Shown here: piece after piece, positions 1-7,428 of the stretch | How the letters are laid out: each line of letters starts with the position of its first letter | Numbering within the stretch: the stretch's first letter is position 1 | Source of the DNA: Roseimaritima sp. | GTDB lineage: Bacteria > Planctomycetota > Planctomycetia > Pirellulales > Pirellulaceae | Assembly: GCA_007124075.1 (NCBI GenBank) | Contig: SLFV01000093.1 | Location: 1 to 16,815 of the forward strand | Direction: 5' to 3' | DNA: 16,815 bases | The notes under the pieces: generated by a model | Database searches by the model: none | The model's input: only the letters and a program-made list of their open reading frames with translations | Told to the model about the DNA's origin: nothing | Made by a program: the position numbers and the translations under genes

Positions 1-415
1 CGCCGATATGTGTTAAAGTTTGAAAATAACGCCGTTGAAAACTTTCGCTAAAAAATCCACCCAGTCCCAGTGCTCGAATCGCCTCCCACGATTCGTAGCG
101 TCCATCTAGACCATGGGCAAACAACGCCACCAGCAGCAAGCCGAAAATACGTCGCACAATCCGACGCTTGGTCGCTCCCGCTCCATCCTGCTGCAGACGA
201 CGCAGGTAGGACATCCGAAATCCAAACCCCACCGCAAAGAGGAACTGCGGCATGATCGTGTCGGCGAAGCTGCAGTGATCATTCCAATGCCCTAGCGTTG
301 GCAGAAAAACGCGGACCGCTTGATAAGACCCTGTAAAGTTGACCAAAAACATTGCCGCGACCGTATAGCCGCGAAACTGATCTAACGATTGAAGGCGTTC
401 GGAAGCAGCTTGCAC
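1..415 (-). CDS. HGSNAT/DUF5009-like membrane acyltransferase (N-terminal part, cut by window edge)
   Basis: Open frame on the minus strand that runs off the left edge, so only about 138 N-terminal residues are visible. They read as the start of the heparan-alpha-glucosaminide N-acetyltransferase-like / DUF5009 family of polytopic inner-membrane proteins. Visible hallmarks are an opening RLQSLDQFRGYTVAAMFLVN segment (the family's R-x-x-SLD-x-RG opening into TM1), then a GHWNDHCSFADTIMPQFLF segment (W-N-x-x-x-x-ADxIxPxFLF, with the conserved His region and TM2), then a basic loop and another hydrophobic helix (IFGLLLVALFAHG). The family moves acyl groups across or onto envelope glycans; the substrate here is unknown. 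Stop codons lie upstream (near 483-490) and no ATG precedes the first motif, so GTG at 415 is the best start; ATG at 352 would fall inside TM1. The gene is divergent from the glycerate kinase gene with 94 bp between. Confidence 0.72.
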   Translation of the reverse strand, partial: MQAASERLQSLDQFRGYTVAAMFLVNFTGSYQAVRVFLPTLGHWNDHCSFADTIMPQFLFAVGFGFRMSYLRRLQQDGAGATKRRIVRRIFGLLLVALFAHGLDGRYESWEAIRALGLGGFFSESFQRRYFQTLTHIG

Positions 416-509
416 CGCGGTTGGCCCTGTCTGTCGGTGACGAATCGTAATCGGCAGGCTAAGCTGCGTGATTGTGCGGTTTGTTTACTAAGGTCCCAAC
501 GAGAGCATC

Positions 510-1922
510 ATGACAAGTCCACGCAGTCGATTCAACCAGCCCGATGCGAATCCCACCTTGACGCGACAAGCCCGGGAAATTTGGCAAGCGGGCGTTGATG
601 CCGTCAAGGCGGATCGACTGTTATCAGCATCGCTGAGGTTCGATCATCAATCGATCGAAATCGGTGATCATTCCTTTCCGCTTCGATCCGACGGTCGCTT
701 GTTGGTCGTTGGCGCCGGGAAAGCGGCCGCCGCGATGGCTGCAGGGCTGCGAGACGCCTACTTGCGGGGTGACTGCTCGGTTGCTCTTGATGGTCTGGTC
801 TTGATACCGGCCGGTACGGAGCGTGCCACCGAACCGATCGCGTTGCACGTGGGCAGACCCGCGGGGGTGAACGAACCAACGGCGGAGGCCGTTCAGGGGA
901 CCCGCCGGATTTTGCAGCGAGTTTCGCAACTCGATCCGCAAGATACCTGTATCGCGCTGATTTCCGGTGGCGGTTCGGCACTGCTGGCTTTGCCTGCGGA
1001 GGGGCTGACGCTGGAGGACAAATTGGCGACGATTCGGTTTCTTAGCAGTCATGGTGCGAATATCGAACAACTCAATACCGTTCGTAAACACCTTAGTGCG
1101 GTCAAAGGGGGCAAGCTGGCCGCTGCATGCCTTGCCGAAACGTTGATCACGGTTGTCATTTCGGATGTTTTGGGAGATCCGCTTGATCTGATCGCTTCGG
1201 GGCCAACCGTCCCGGATTCCTCCACGCCGACCGAAGCGATCAAGCTGCTAACTAAGTTCGATACCGAACGATCGTTGCCGCCGTCCGTTTACCGCGTGCT
1301 GGAACAAGCTTCAGCGGATCCGGGGGACGCCGGGGACTACCCACCGCATGGCTGCGCAATTGTGTTGGCCAACAATGCGACTGCAGTCGACGCTGCGGGT
1401 GTGCAAGCGGAGCGGTTGGGTTGGCAACATGCCATGCAATCGGCACGAAAAAGTGAGGGGTCGGCAGAACAAGTTGGGCAACACCTCGCCCGGATGGCCA
1501 TTCACATGCTGCGAAACCCAGGACCCAACTGCTTAATTACCGGCGGCGAGCCGACCGTAACGCTGGCCCCGGCCGAGCGACGCGGCAAGGGAGGGCGTAA
1601 TCAACAATTGGTCCTCGCCGCCATGCAGACGCTGTTTCAGTCTCCCGACGTCAGTCCCGCGGACCGCGCGCGTCTTGTCATCCTTTCAGGCGGAACCGAT
1701 GGCGAAGACGGGCCTACCGATGCAGCAGGCGCTTGGCTGGATGCCGATGTCTGGCGGCGGGCTGAAAACGCGGGGTTGGATCTGGACCAAGCCTTAGCAC
1801 GCAACGATGCGTACTCCTTTTTCGACGCTTGCGGCGGGCTGATCCACACCGGACCAACACACACCAATGTCTGCGATATTCGTGTTGTCTTGGTCCAGCG
1901 TGAGGAATCGCCGTCAGGCTGA
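510..1922 (+). CDS. Glycerate 2-kinase, MOFRL/DUF4147 family
   Basis: 470 residues, the normal length for type-2 glycerate kinases (GckA/TtuD-like), which phosphorylate D-glycerate with ATP to 2-phosphoglycerate in the cytoplasm. The N-terminal DUF4147 domain shows VVGAGKAAAAMA (about 66-77), SGGGSALL (about 152-159), NTVRKHLSAVKGGKLA (about 189-204) and SDVLGDPLDLIASGPT (about 218-233). The C-terminal MOFRL domain shows ITGGEPTV, GGRNQQLVLA, the diagnostic LSGGTDGEDGPTDAAGA (about 391-407) and a closing TGPTHTNVCD. All core motifs are present and intact. The ATG at 510 has a weak GAGAG five bases upstream. It is divergent from the membrane acyltransferase and convergent with the glycosyltransferase. 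A role in glycerate or sugar-acid catabolism fits the uronate isomerase-like gene at the other end of the window, but they are far apart. Older annotations sometimes call this family hydroxypyruvate reductase; the motifs favour kinase. Confidence 0.93.
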   Translation: MTSPRSRFNQPDANPTLTRQAREIWQAGVDAVKADRLLSASLRFDHQSIEIGDHSFPLRSDGRLLVVGAGKAAAAMAAGLRDAYLRGDCSVALDGLVLIPAGTERATEPIALHVGRPAGVNEPTAEAVQGTRRILQRVSQLDPQDTCIALISGGGSALLALPAEGLTLEDKLATIRFLSSHGANIEQLNTVRKHLSAVKGGKLAAACLAETLITVVISDVLGDPLDLIASGPTVPDSSTPTEAIKLLTKFDTERSLPPSVYRVLEQASADPGDAGDYPPHGCAIVLANNATAVDAAGVQAERLGWQHAMQSARKSEGSAEQVGQHLARMAIHMLRNPGPNCLITGGEPTVTLAPAERRGKGGRNQQLVLAAMQTLFQSPDVSPADRARLVILSGGTDGEDGPTDAAGAWLDADVWRRAENAGLDLDQALARNDAYSFFDACGGLIHTGPTHTNVCDIRVVLVQREESPSG

Positions 1923-1940
1923 TCACGCTCCAAGTCTCCT

Positions 1941-1977
1941 GCCAACCAGGACGGATTCGATCGTCTTGTCCATTGGC
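1941..1977. terminator. Possible bidirectional terminator hairpin between convergent genes
   Basis: Nested inverted repeat in the 57-bp gap between the convergent glycerate kinase and glycosyltransferase genes: GCCAA (1941-1945) pairs with TTGGC (1973-1977), and inside it GGAC (1949-1952) pairs with GTCC (1968-1971). There is no T-tract on either side, so intrinsic termination is only suggested by position. Confidence 0.3.
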
Positions 1978-1979
1978 AA

Positions 1980-3293
1980 TCACAAGCTCGAGGTTCCCGC
2001 ACGAAGTCGCAAAAACAGTTGGCTCATCTTGTTTAGCCAATCTTCGATGGAATGATGCTGTCGCACCCACGTTTGCCCCGCGCGCGCCCGTGCCCTTGCG
2101 CTGCGAACATCCCGGGCAGACTTTGCGATTTGCTGGGCCAATTGTTGATGATCGTTGATGTCGAACAGTAACCCACGCTGTTCATCGCCCAGCAAGTCGA
2201 CCAATGAATGACTGCAACGCGACGCGACGATCGGGGTCCCGATCGCTAAAGACTCCAGTGCGACATTGGGCAAACCCTCGTACAGGCTGGGGATACACAG
2301 TAGGTCGCATTGAGCGATTAATGGGTAGGGATTGTTTAAAAAACCATGCATCGTCACTCTGGACTGGATCTGCAAATCGACGATTAGTTGCTGAATCTTG
2401 GCCCGGTCTGCCCCTTCGCCAATAATGTGGACATGGCAATCGATGGCGTCCTCCGGGTGCGAAATAAGGGCTGCCACGGCCCGTAACAGAGCGGATTGTC
2501 CCTTTTCCGCCGAAAGACGGGCGACGACTGCAATTTGAAAGCGATCTTTGGGCAACGCCTGTTCCCGGCGACCAAGCATCGGCATGCGGGCGTCGGGAAT
2601 CCTGTAGGGGGAATTATCCTCGAAAGAGGGCGTGTCAGATAATTGCAACGGGGTGTTCAAGCATGCGAGATCCTTGGTGGGTTGTTTTGCCAGTGTCTGT
2701 ACCGAGGCGATATCCACGGGGCTGGCAATCACTTGAATCTTGTCACGTTGGATGCCATAGTAGCGAGCCGCGTCGTCCGCCACGTCATCGCTAACCGCCA
2801 AGGTTAGGGCGGTAGAGCTCTGATACGCGCGTTTCAATAACCAGCGTTTGCAAAACCGAAAACGCTCACGATTACCGGCAATATCTCGACTGGGAGGACA
2901 AACGATCACCGAGGCTCTGGGGGTTCGCGTCCACGCGGTTGCCAGTGAGCTGAATAATGTTGCATGGTAAGTCCGGTCGTAGACGATGTCGATCTGATGG
3001 GCAACGATGACCCTAGCAAGGTCGGCAACCAGGGAACGGAAGACTTGCCCCGGGAATCGCCTCTTTTCTGGACGTTCGGGAGACCAAAACGAGTGAACGA
3101 TGACATCCGGCGGCAGCCGATGCAAATAAATTCCTTGACGGTACTGGAGGTAAACGTGACATTGGAATCGCGTCCGGTCCAGATGAGATACAAGCTGCCA
3201 TAGCTGACGTTCGCTACCTCCACCGCCTAGCGAACCGCTGACGCACAGAACCTTCAGGCGGGTTGCCGCTTTCGTGGAGGGGCAGGCAGGCAT
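1980..3293 (-). CDS. Glycosyltransferase family 4 (GT-B fold)
   Basis: About 437 residues from the ATG at 3293 (a TTG start at 3311 would add six residues; neither has a clear ribosome-binding site). Residue numbers here use the longer form. The N-terminal Rossmann half opens with LKVLCVSGSLGGGGSERQ (about 19-36; the glycine-rich acceptor loop), and the C-terminal half shows AVVARLSAEKGQ (about 261-272), HIIGEGADR (about 295-303), MHGF and the donor-binding PSLYEGLPNVALESLAIG with the E-x7-E pair at E345/E353. This is the classic GT4 retaining nucleotide-sugar transferase pattern. Such enzymes add sugars to lipid carriers, exopolysaccharide or cell-surface glycans; donor and acceptor cannot be told. 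Residues about 211-257 form a longer, low-similarity linker between the two halves. No other polysaccharide genes are nearby, so it is an orphan glycosyltransferase. Confidence 0.9.
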   Translation of the reverse strand: MPACPSTKAATRLKVLCVSGSLGGGGSERQLWQLVSHLDRTRFQCHVYLQYRQGIYLHRLPPDVIVHSFWSPERPEKRRFPGQVFRSLVADLARVIVAHQIDIVYDRTYHATLFSSLATAWTRTPRASVIVCPPSRDIAGNRERFRFCKRWLLKRAYQSSTALTLAVSDDVADDAARYYGIQRDKIQVIASPVDIASVQTLAKQPTKDLACLNTPLQLSDTPSFEDNSPYRIPDARMPMLGRREQALPKDRFQIAVVARLSAEKGQSALLRAVAALISHPEDAIDCHVHIIGEGADRAKIQQLIVDLQIQSRVTMHGFLNNPYPLIAQCDLLCIPSLYEGLPNVALESLAIGTPIVASRCSHSLVDLLGDEQRGLLFDINDHQQLAQQIAKSARDVRSARARARAGQTWVRQHHSIEDWLNKMSQLFLRLRAGTSSL

Positions 3294-3350
3294 TTTCAAA
3301 GCTGGCGGCAAAGGATCGAACTTTCACGTGCGGGACTTCGCTGGACAGCG

Positions 3351-3372
3351 CCAGGGCGTCTCCAGGGCGTCT
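3351..3372. repeat. Two 11-bp tandem repeats plus a partial third in a divergent promoter region
   Basis: CCAGGGCGTCT occurs at 3351-3361 and again at 3362-3372, followed by the partial copy CCAGGCG. It lies upstream of the glycosyltransferase start, between two divergent genes. It may be a simple slippage duplication or a pair of protein-binding sites. Confidence 0.6.
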
Positions 3373-3443
3373 CCAGGCGGGGCGGGTCGCTTGCCTCAAC
3401 AAAAGTCAGAGACATCGCTTCTATGCTTACTGGCACGTTGTAT

Positions 3444-3449
3444 TATACT
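3444..3449 (+). promoter_or_regulatory. Possible -10 element for the MFS transporter gene
   Basis: TATACT (5 of 6 matches to TATAAT) lies 33 bases before the ATG at 3483. No convincing -35 is seen at 16-18 bp. If used, transcription would begin near 3456, inside the longer open frame, which supports the shorter start at 3483. Confidence 0.3.
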
Positions 3450-3482
3450 GCGGATTTTAAGTTCTCACCCGAGGCCCTTTCT

Positions 3483-4955
3483 ATGTCTGAATCGCACACT
3501 GAAGCAGAGCCCCGACCGGCCAGTATGACCGGCGTTTTGTCGGCGATGATGTTTCTTCAGTTTTTTACTTGGGGGGCATGGTTCGCGACGCTCGGGTTGG
3601 CATTGACAAAGACCGGTTTCAGCGATGCGATCGGAGGGGGCTACGGTTCGGCTCCGCTGGCGGCGATCATCGCGCCATTATTTTTGGGGTTGATTGCTGA
3701 CCGGCTTTTCCCTTCGCAGCAGGTGATGGGCGTGCTGATGCTGCTGGGGGGCGCAATTTTATTTGCGATCCCCTCCGTGGCAACGACCCCCGAACAGTCC
3801 GGTCTCCTGGTTTGGCTTGTGTTGGCGCACATGCTTTGTTTCATGCCGACCCTGGGCCTCAGTAATACGATCGCGTTCACCCACATTCCCAGCCAAGATC
3901 GTTTTCCTGTGATCCGTGTTTGGGGAACGATTGGTTGGATCGTGGCGGGATTGTTCGTCGGGGTCACCGGCTGGGATGGCAGCTTCATGATTTTCAAATT
4001 GGGCGGCATCAGTTCGATCGTATTAGGGGTGTTCTGTTTCTTCCTGCCCAACACCCCGCCGCCGTTGAAAGGGCAACCGCTGGATATGCGTTCGCTGTTA
4101 ATGGTCGACGCGTTTCGGTTGTTCGCCGACAAAAACTTTTTGGTATTCGCAATCTGCAGCACGCTGATCTGTGTGCCGTTGGCGTATTACTACGGCAGCA
4201 CCTCGCAATTCCTGGGACAGACGGGATTCGTGGCCACCGGTGCGACGATGACGCTGGGGCAGATGTCGGAAATCATCTTCATGCTGATGATTCCCTTTTT
4301 CTTTCGGCAGCTTGGCGTCAAGCTGATGATCTTGATCGGTATGGCGTGTTGGGTTGGGCGCTATTTTCTGTTCTCCTTTGGCGCACCCACGCAAACCACG
4401 TGGATGCTGTTACTGGGCGTGGCATTGCATGGAATCTGCTATGACTTCTTTTTCGTCACCGGTTTCATGTACACCGACCAGAAGGCCCCCAAGGAAATTC
4501 GCGGGCAAGCCCAAGGGTTACTGGTCTTTTTGACTCAGGGAATCGGCATGTTCTTTGGTTACCGGATCATGGCCGGGGGAGACCTGTTTGGATTTATCCC
4601 CTTGAATTTCACAATCGGTCAATACGGGGAACAGGTCTCCAAAAGCGAACCACTGGCGAAAGCGATCGACGATGCGCGTACCGAACAGTCGCTGGGATTT
4701 GTGGAAATGTTCGGAAAAATGTTTTCGCGAGACCTTCCCGATTCGCTTGACGAACAACTGTTGTCAGAGACGATGCAGCAATGGCAGAATTTTTGGATGT
4801 TCCCAGCAATAATGGCTGCTGGAGTCTTTGTGCTGTTCGCAGTCGCGTTTTGGGATCAGGCCCGTACCGCCGACCCGTCGCAATTGACGCCGGAGGATCA
4901 GGCACTGGCTGTCGTTTCGCCACCGCTCAACCCGGATGCCTCCCAGGCAGAGTGA
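3483..4955 (+). CDS. NupG-like MFS transporter (nucleoside:H+ symporter family)
   Basis: 490 residues from ATG at 3483, chosen because GAGG lies at 3471-3474 with 8-base spacing; an in-frame ATG at 3423 would add 20 unconserved residues and overlaps a -10-like element. The protein is highly hydrophobic with about 12 membrane helices, beginning TGVLSAMMFLQFFTWGAWFAT (cytoplasmic N-terminus and TM1). Other matching features are the LFLGLIADRLFPSQ loop between TM2 and TM3, HIPSQDRFPVIRVWGTIGWIVAG, and the second-half LGQMSEIIFMLMIPFFF followed by a GxxCWVGRYxLF stretch, all as in the NupG/XapB family. Those proteins import nucleosides or related sugars by proton symport across the inner membrane. 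The substrate here cannot be read from sequence; planctomycete members may carry sugars instead. A soluble loop of about 60 residues (near 4610-4780) lies before the last helix, and a charged tail follows it. Its stop is only 11 bp from the convergent rsmD stop. Confidence 0.85.
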   Translation: MSESHTEAEPRPASMTGVLSAMMFLQFFTWGAWFATLGLALTKTGFSDAIGGGYGSAPLAAIIAPLFLGLIADRLFPSQQVMGVLMLLGGAILFAIPSVATTPEQSGLLVWLVLAHMLCFMPTLGLSNTIAFTHIPSQDRFPVIRVWGTIGWIVAGLFVGVTGWDGSFMIFKLGGISSIVLGVFCFFLPNTPPPLKGQPLDMRSLLMVDAFRLFADKNFLVFAICSTLICVPLAYYYGSTSQFLGQTGFVATGATMTLGQMSEIIFMLMIPFFFRQLGVKLMILIGMACWVGRYFLFSFGAPTQTTWMLLLGVALHGICYDFFFVTGFMYTDQKAPKEIRGQAQGLLVFLTQGIGMFFGYRIMAGGDLFGFIPLNFTIGQYGEQVSKSEPLAKAIDDARTEQSLGFVEMFGKMFSRDLPDSLDEQLLSETMQQWQNFWMFPAIMAAGVFVLFAVAFWDQARTADPSQLTPEDQALAVVSPPLNPDASQAE

Positions 4956-4966
4956 TCCCGCGTTGC

Positions 4967-4981
4967 TTACGGTTCCCGTAA
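4967..4981. terminator. Short perfect palindrome over the rsmD stop codon
   Basis: TTACGG-ttc-CCGTAA is a perfect 6-bp stem with a 3-base loop, overlapping the rsmD stop (reverse complement TAA at 4967-4969), 11 bp past the end of the convergent MFS gene. It may help end transcription from both sides; there is no T-tract. Confidence 0.3.
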
Positions 4982-5662
4982 ATCGGTCGCACCACAGCTT
5001 GGCACAGGTTCGTAGAAACCAAGTTGTGTCGCGCCGTAACGGCGCACATCCCATGGGGTTAGCGGCAACCTTGACATGTTCCAGTGAGCATCCGTCTCGG
5101 TCACCAGCACACTGCCTGCGGGAGAATGGTCGGCTACCCAGCGAATCAGTTCAAAAAGTTGTTTGCTTCGCTGCGGGTCATCCCAGAAAGCGTAAGGTGG
5201 ACAAAAAAAGACAATCCACGGATTCGGTTCGCTTTCTCGCTGCATGCACTCCGGTAACAAGCGAAATGCATCCCCGGTCAGCGTTCGCAACCGACCGGTT
5301 ACCTGAAGTTTCTCAGCGGCCTGCTGTATCGTTACCGCCATCGGTCGATTCCATTCAATACAGACCGCTCGCAACGCACCACGACTAAGTGATTCCATCG
5401 CCAAAATCCCCGTGCCAGCAAACACATCCCAAGCCACCGCGCCGGAGATCGCCCCTTTGCCCAGCACGTTGAATAGGTTTTCGCGGACACTGTCTTTCAT
5501 CGGTCGAGTATTGCGATCGCCGTTGTAACGGACGATTCGACCACCTAAATCCCCGCCGATGATCCGCAAATTGGTCGCGCCGATCGATTTCAACGGAGTG
5601 GAGGCTTGCCGGCGAGATGGATCGCGACGGGGGGATGAAGATTTCGAGCGTTTTTTAGCCAC
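4967..5662 (-). CDS. rsmD: 16S rRNA (guanine966-N2)-methyltransferase RsmD
   Basis: 231 residues; the family is usually about 180-200, the extra being a basic, Ser/Arg-rich N-terminal tail (residues 1-28) that may be extra RNA-binding sequence or an over-long start. Methylates G966 of 16S rRNA during 30S assembly using S-adenosylmethionine. Motifs: LRIIGGDLGGR (32-42), the signature RPMKDSVRENLFNVLG (53-68), SAM-binding DVFAGTGILAMESLSRGA (79-96), acidic VCIEWNR (100-106) and the catalytic region VFFCPPYAF (151-159). The last normally reads DPPF/Y or NPPY; here the first position is Cys (codon TGT, read directly at the minus strand around 5199-5201). The gene follows the lipoprotein gene on the same strand, but a hairpin lies between them, so it is probably transcribed separately. 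Everything else is typical, so the family call is firm. Confidence 0.93.
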   Translation of the reverse strand: MAKKRSKSSSPRRDPSRRQASTPLKSIGATNLRIIGGDLGGRIVRYNGDRNTRPMKDSVRENLFNVLGKGAISGAVAWDVFAGTGILAMESLSRGALRAVCIEWNRPMAVTIQQAAEKLQVTGRLRTLTGDAFRLLPECMQRESEPNPWIVFFCPPYAFWDDPQRSKQLFELIRWVADHSPAGSVLVTETDAHWNMSRLPLTPWDVRRYGATQLGFYEPVPSCGATDLREP

Positions 5663-5750
5663 TGTCTGGCCTTTCGTGCAAAAACCGATGATTATTTCTT
5701 ATGCACGATAACCGTCCTGGAAAGTGGTGGGGAGTCCCGCAGTTGCGCAA

Positions 5751-5773
5751 ACCGCCAAGCTTTCGATGGCGGT
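5751..5773 (-). terminator. Hairpin after the lipoprotein gene
   Basis: Perfect 7-bp stem ACCGCCA (5751-5757) with TGGCGGT (5767-5773) and a 9-base loop, 25 bases past the lipoprotein stop and before rsmD. Only a short T-run follows on the minus strand (GGTTTGCG), so termination would be partial. It separates the two co-directional genes. Confidence 0.45.
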
Positions 5774-5797
5774 GAGATTTTATTTCCAAACAGTTGC

Positions 5798-6388
5798 TCA
5801 TGTACCGTCTGGGGCGGATGCCTGTCGGGCTTCGGGTTCACCCGCCAACCCCAGCACCGCGACCGCCTGATCGCCATCTTCAAAGTCGACAACGATTGGT
5901 TCGGTGCCGGGTTCCATCTCCATCACCAGGCCCGAAATTCGCCAGCCTTCTGGTTCGCGTTGCATCGCCCAGACCACTTGGTAGGTCGCTTCCTTGTCCT
6001 CGGCTGTCGGTTCGATCCACAGCGTGTGGACCAATACCGCATCATCGGAATCAGGCAGGCTTTCGGCCCGTGTTACCTCAAAGCGAGCGTCGGGGGATCC
6101 CATTGATCCCATCTGCAATCCCGTTCGCTGACACTCGGCCTGGGCCCGTGTGGTCAACAACCTTGCCGCTTCCACCTGAGCAGCACCGCCGCGACGAACG
6201 CGGTCCAAAAATTCGCTGACGACTGTCGTCGCAGGAGGAATGCTAGCAGAGGAATCCATCGGCCCTCCGGACATCGTTACGGCAGCGGACGACTGCGACG
6301 AATCGCTGGCCGTGGGCGTCTCCGAGCCACAACCCGTCACGAAAAAAGTTAAAAACGCCGCGACGAAAGTAAGTCCAGTCTTGTTCAT
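5798..6388 (-). CDS. Small predicted lipoprotein of unknown function
   Basis: 196 residues from ATG at 6388. This start was chosen because it gives a textbook lipoprotein signal: MNK, a hydrophobic stretch, then the lipobox V-T-G-C with Cys20. The frame stays open 14 codons further upstream without adding a signal. After the lipid-attachment Cys comes a Ser/Thr/Ala-rich linker (about 21-55), then an alpha/beta domain with TVVSEFLDRVRRGGAAQVEAA, RFEVTRAESLPDSDDAVLVH and TYQVVWAMQREPEGWRISGL. The last segment resembles the shape of SnoaL/DUF4440-like (NTF2-fold) domains, where a tryptophan-glycine-tryptophan strand near the end of the domain ends with W-R-I-S-G, but this is only a resemblance. 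I do not recognise the family. It is probably anchored in a membrane facing the periplasm. It is divergent from the thioredoxin-like gene. Confidence 0.8.
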   Translation of the reverse strand: MNKTGLTFVAAFLTFFVTGCGSETPTASDSSQSSAAVTMSGGPMDSSASIPPATTVVSEFLDRVRRGGAAQVEAARLLTTRAQAECQRTGLQMGSMGSPDARFEVTRAESLPDSDDAVLVHTLWIEPTAEDKEATYQVVWAMQREPEGWRISGLVMEMEPGTEPIVVDFEDGDQAVAVLGLAGEPEARQASAPDGT

Positions 6389-6468
6389 CCTTGAAACGTT
6401 CCTGTGCGAGAAGGTAAGGTGGGGAGCCAATTGCTACGACCAAGTAACTAACGAAACTAACCGCCGAG

Positions 6469-6494
6469 GTCAACGCGAAATGTCAACGCGAAAT
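6469..6494. repeat. Two perfect 13-bp tandem repeats in a divergent intergenic region
   Basis: GTCAACGCGAAAT at 6469-6481 and directly again at 6482-6494. Each copy contains TTGAC on the minus strand, the core of a -35 element, so on that strand they form two -35-like boxes (TTGACA and TTGACC) 13 bp apart, pointing toward the lipoprotein gene. On the plus strand they sit just before TGCTAAACT (6497-6505), a weak extended -10. Could be a paired operator or a duplicated promoter element. Confidence 0.55.
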
Positions 6495-6597
6495 ATGCTA
6501 AACTGGACGCGTACTGTTTCTGAAAGACGCGAGATCAATACCGGTCCGCATTGCCTATCTCTCCCGGACGCGCATTGCGGGTCCAGGAGAACTCGCG

Positions 6598-7311
6598 TTG
6601 CTCATTGGTGGTAGGCTGCGACTTACGAGTTCGGTTTCAATGGAGCGTTTGATAGTGTTTACGATAGTGGGCGTTTGGACGAAGGTGCGTTTTTCATTTC
6701 TGGCTGCATTCGTCACAGTGACTGCCGGGATATTTTCTTCCTCGACACCCTGCTTTGCAGGGCAGTACAACGCAGTGCTAAGCATTGGTGACAAGGCCCC
6801 GAAGTGGAAGGGATTAACCGGGACCGACGACCGCCAGCATGCGGCCAGCGACGTCGCCGATGCCAAGTGCACGTTGATCGTGTTCACCTGCAATACGTGT
6901 CCATACGCAGTGGATGTTGAGGATCGGTTGATAGCGTTGGCAGAAAAGTTTCCTGTGCCGAAATTAAAGATTGTCGCCATCAATTCCAACGTGGGGGAAG
7001 TGGATAGCTTGGAGGCGATGAAGCGACGTGCCCTCGATAAGAAATTTCCCTTCCCCTACGTGCGCGACGATTCACAAGAAGTGGCAAAACAGTTTGGCGC
7101 AACTCGCACCCCTGAATTCTTTGTCATCGATTCGCAAGGAAAGCTCTTTTACATGGGTGCTTTGGATGACAGCCCCGATGGTCGCGAAGTGCAAGAACAA
7201 TATGTTGCCGATGCAATCGAAGCGGTCGTGCAGGGGAAAGACATCCATGTCCGAGAAACCATCCCCGTGGGCTGCTTGATCCGCTTTGCACGCAGTCGGC
7301 GTGGGCGTTAG
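6598..7311 (+). CDS. Exported thioredoxin-like (AhpC/TSA-fold) protein
   Basis: 237 residues if the TTG at 6598 is used; this has a strong AGGAG at 6585-6589 with 8-base spacing. ATG at 6640 and GTG at 6685 are alternatives; the GTG would give a compact Sec signal (MRFSFLAAFVTVTAGIF... ending TPCFAG-Q), so the true N-terminus is uncertain. The mature part starts near QYNAVLSIGDKAPKW and has the thioredoxin-fold order: LIVFTCNTCPYAVD with CxxC at C98/C101 (long-form numbering), VAINSN, FPYVRDDSQEVAKQFGATRTPEFFVID with the cis-proline P172, and a closing ETIPVGCLIRF with a third cysteine (C226). This matches the redoxin/AhpC-TSA type thiol-disulphide proteins common in Bacteroidetes and Planctomycetes that act outside the cytoplasm. 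The partner is unknown; no cytochrome c maturation or DsbD genes are nearby. Confidence 0.87.
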   Translation: MLIGGRLRLTSSVSMERLIVFTIVGVWTKVRFSFLAAFVTVTAGIFSSSTPCFAGQYNAVLSIGDKAPKWKGLTGTDDRQHAASDVADAKCTLIVFTCNTCPYAVDVEDRLIALAEKFPVPKLKIVAINSNVGEVDSLEAMKRRALDKKFPFPYVRDDSQEVAKQFGATRTPEFFVIDSQGKLFYMGALDDSPDGREVQEQYVADAIEAVVQGKDIHVRETIPVGCLIRFARSRRGR

Positions 7312-7329
7312 GAGAGCGGCGGATGCGAA

Positions 7330-7407
7330 TTGGTCTCGACCAACTTCCCTACACAGCGGTAGCATCCTGACGTAGCAGGACAAGCCTTCCGCAGCAGGTA
7401 GGGAAGT
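7330..7407. repeat. Nested inverted-repeat element between convergent genes
   Basis: Two adjacent hairpins fill most of the 117-bp gap between the thioredoxin and HemD-HemE stops. The first is TTGGTC-tc-GACCAA (7330-7343). The second is a long nested one: ACTTCCCTAC (7343-7352) pairs perfectly with GTAGGGAAGT (7398-7407); inside, GCGG (7356-7359) pairs with CCGC (7389-7392); innermost, TCCTG (7365-7369) pairs with CAGGA (7376-7380). There is no T-tract. It may be a bidirectional terminator-like structure or one copy of a dispersed palindromic repeat. Confidence 0.6.
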
Positions 7408-7428
7408 CCAGAGCGTTTTCGGCACACT

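Noticed and set aside
624..1091. 155-residue open frame on the minus strand
   Set aside because: Antisense to the glycerate kinase; Arg/Gln-rich shadow composition with no domain.
3641..4162. 173-residue open frame on the minus strand
   Set aside because: Antisense to the MFS transporter, whose helices and motifs are unmistakable; no ribosome-binding site or known motif.
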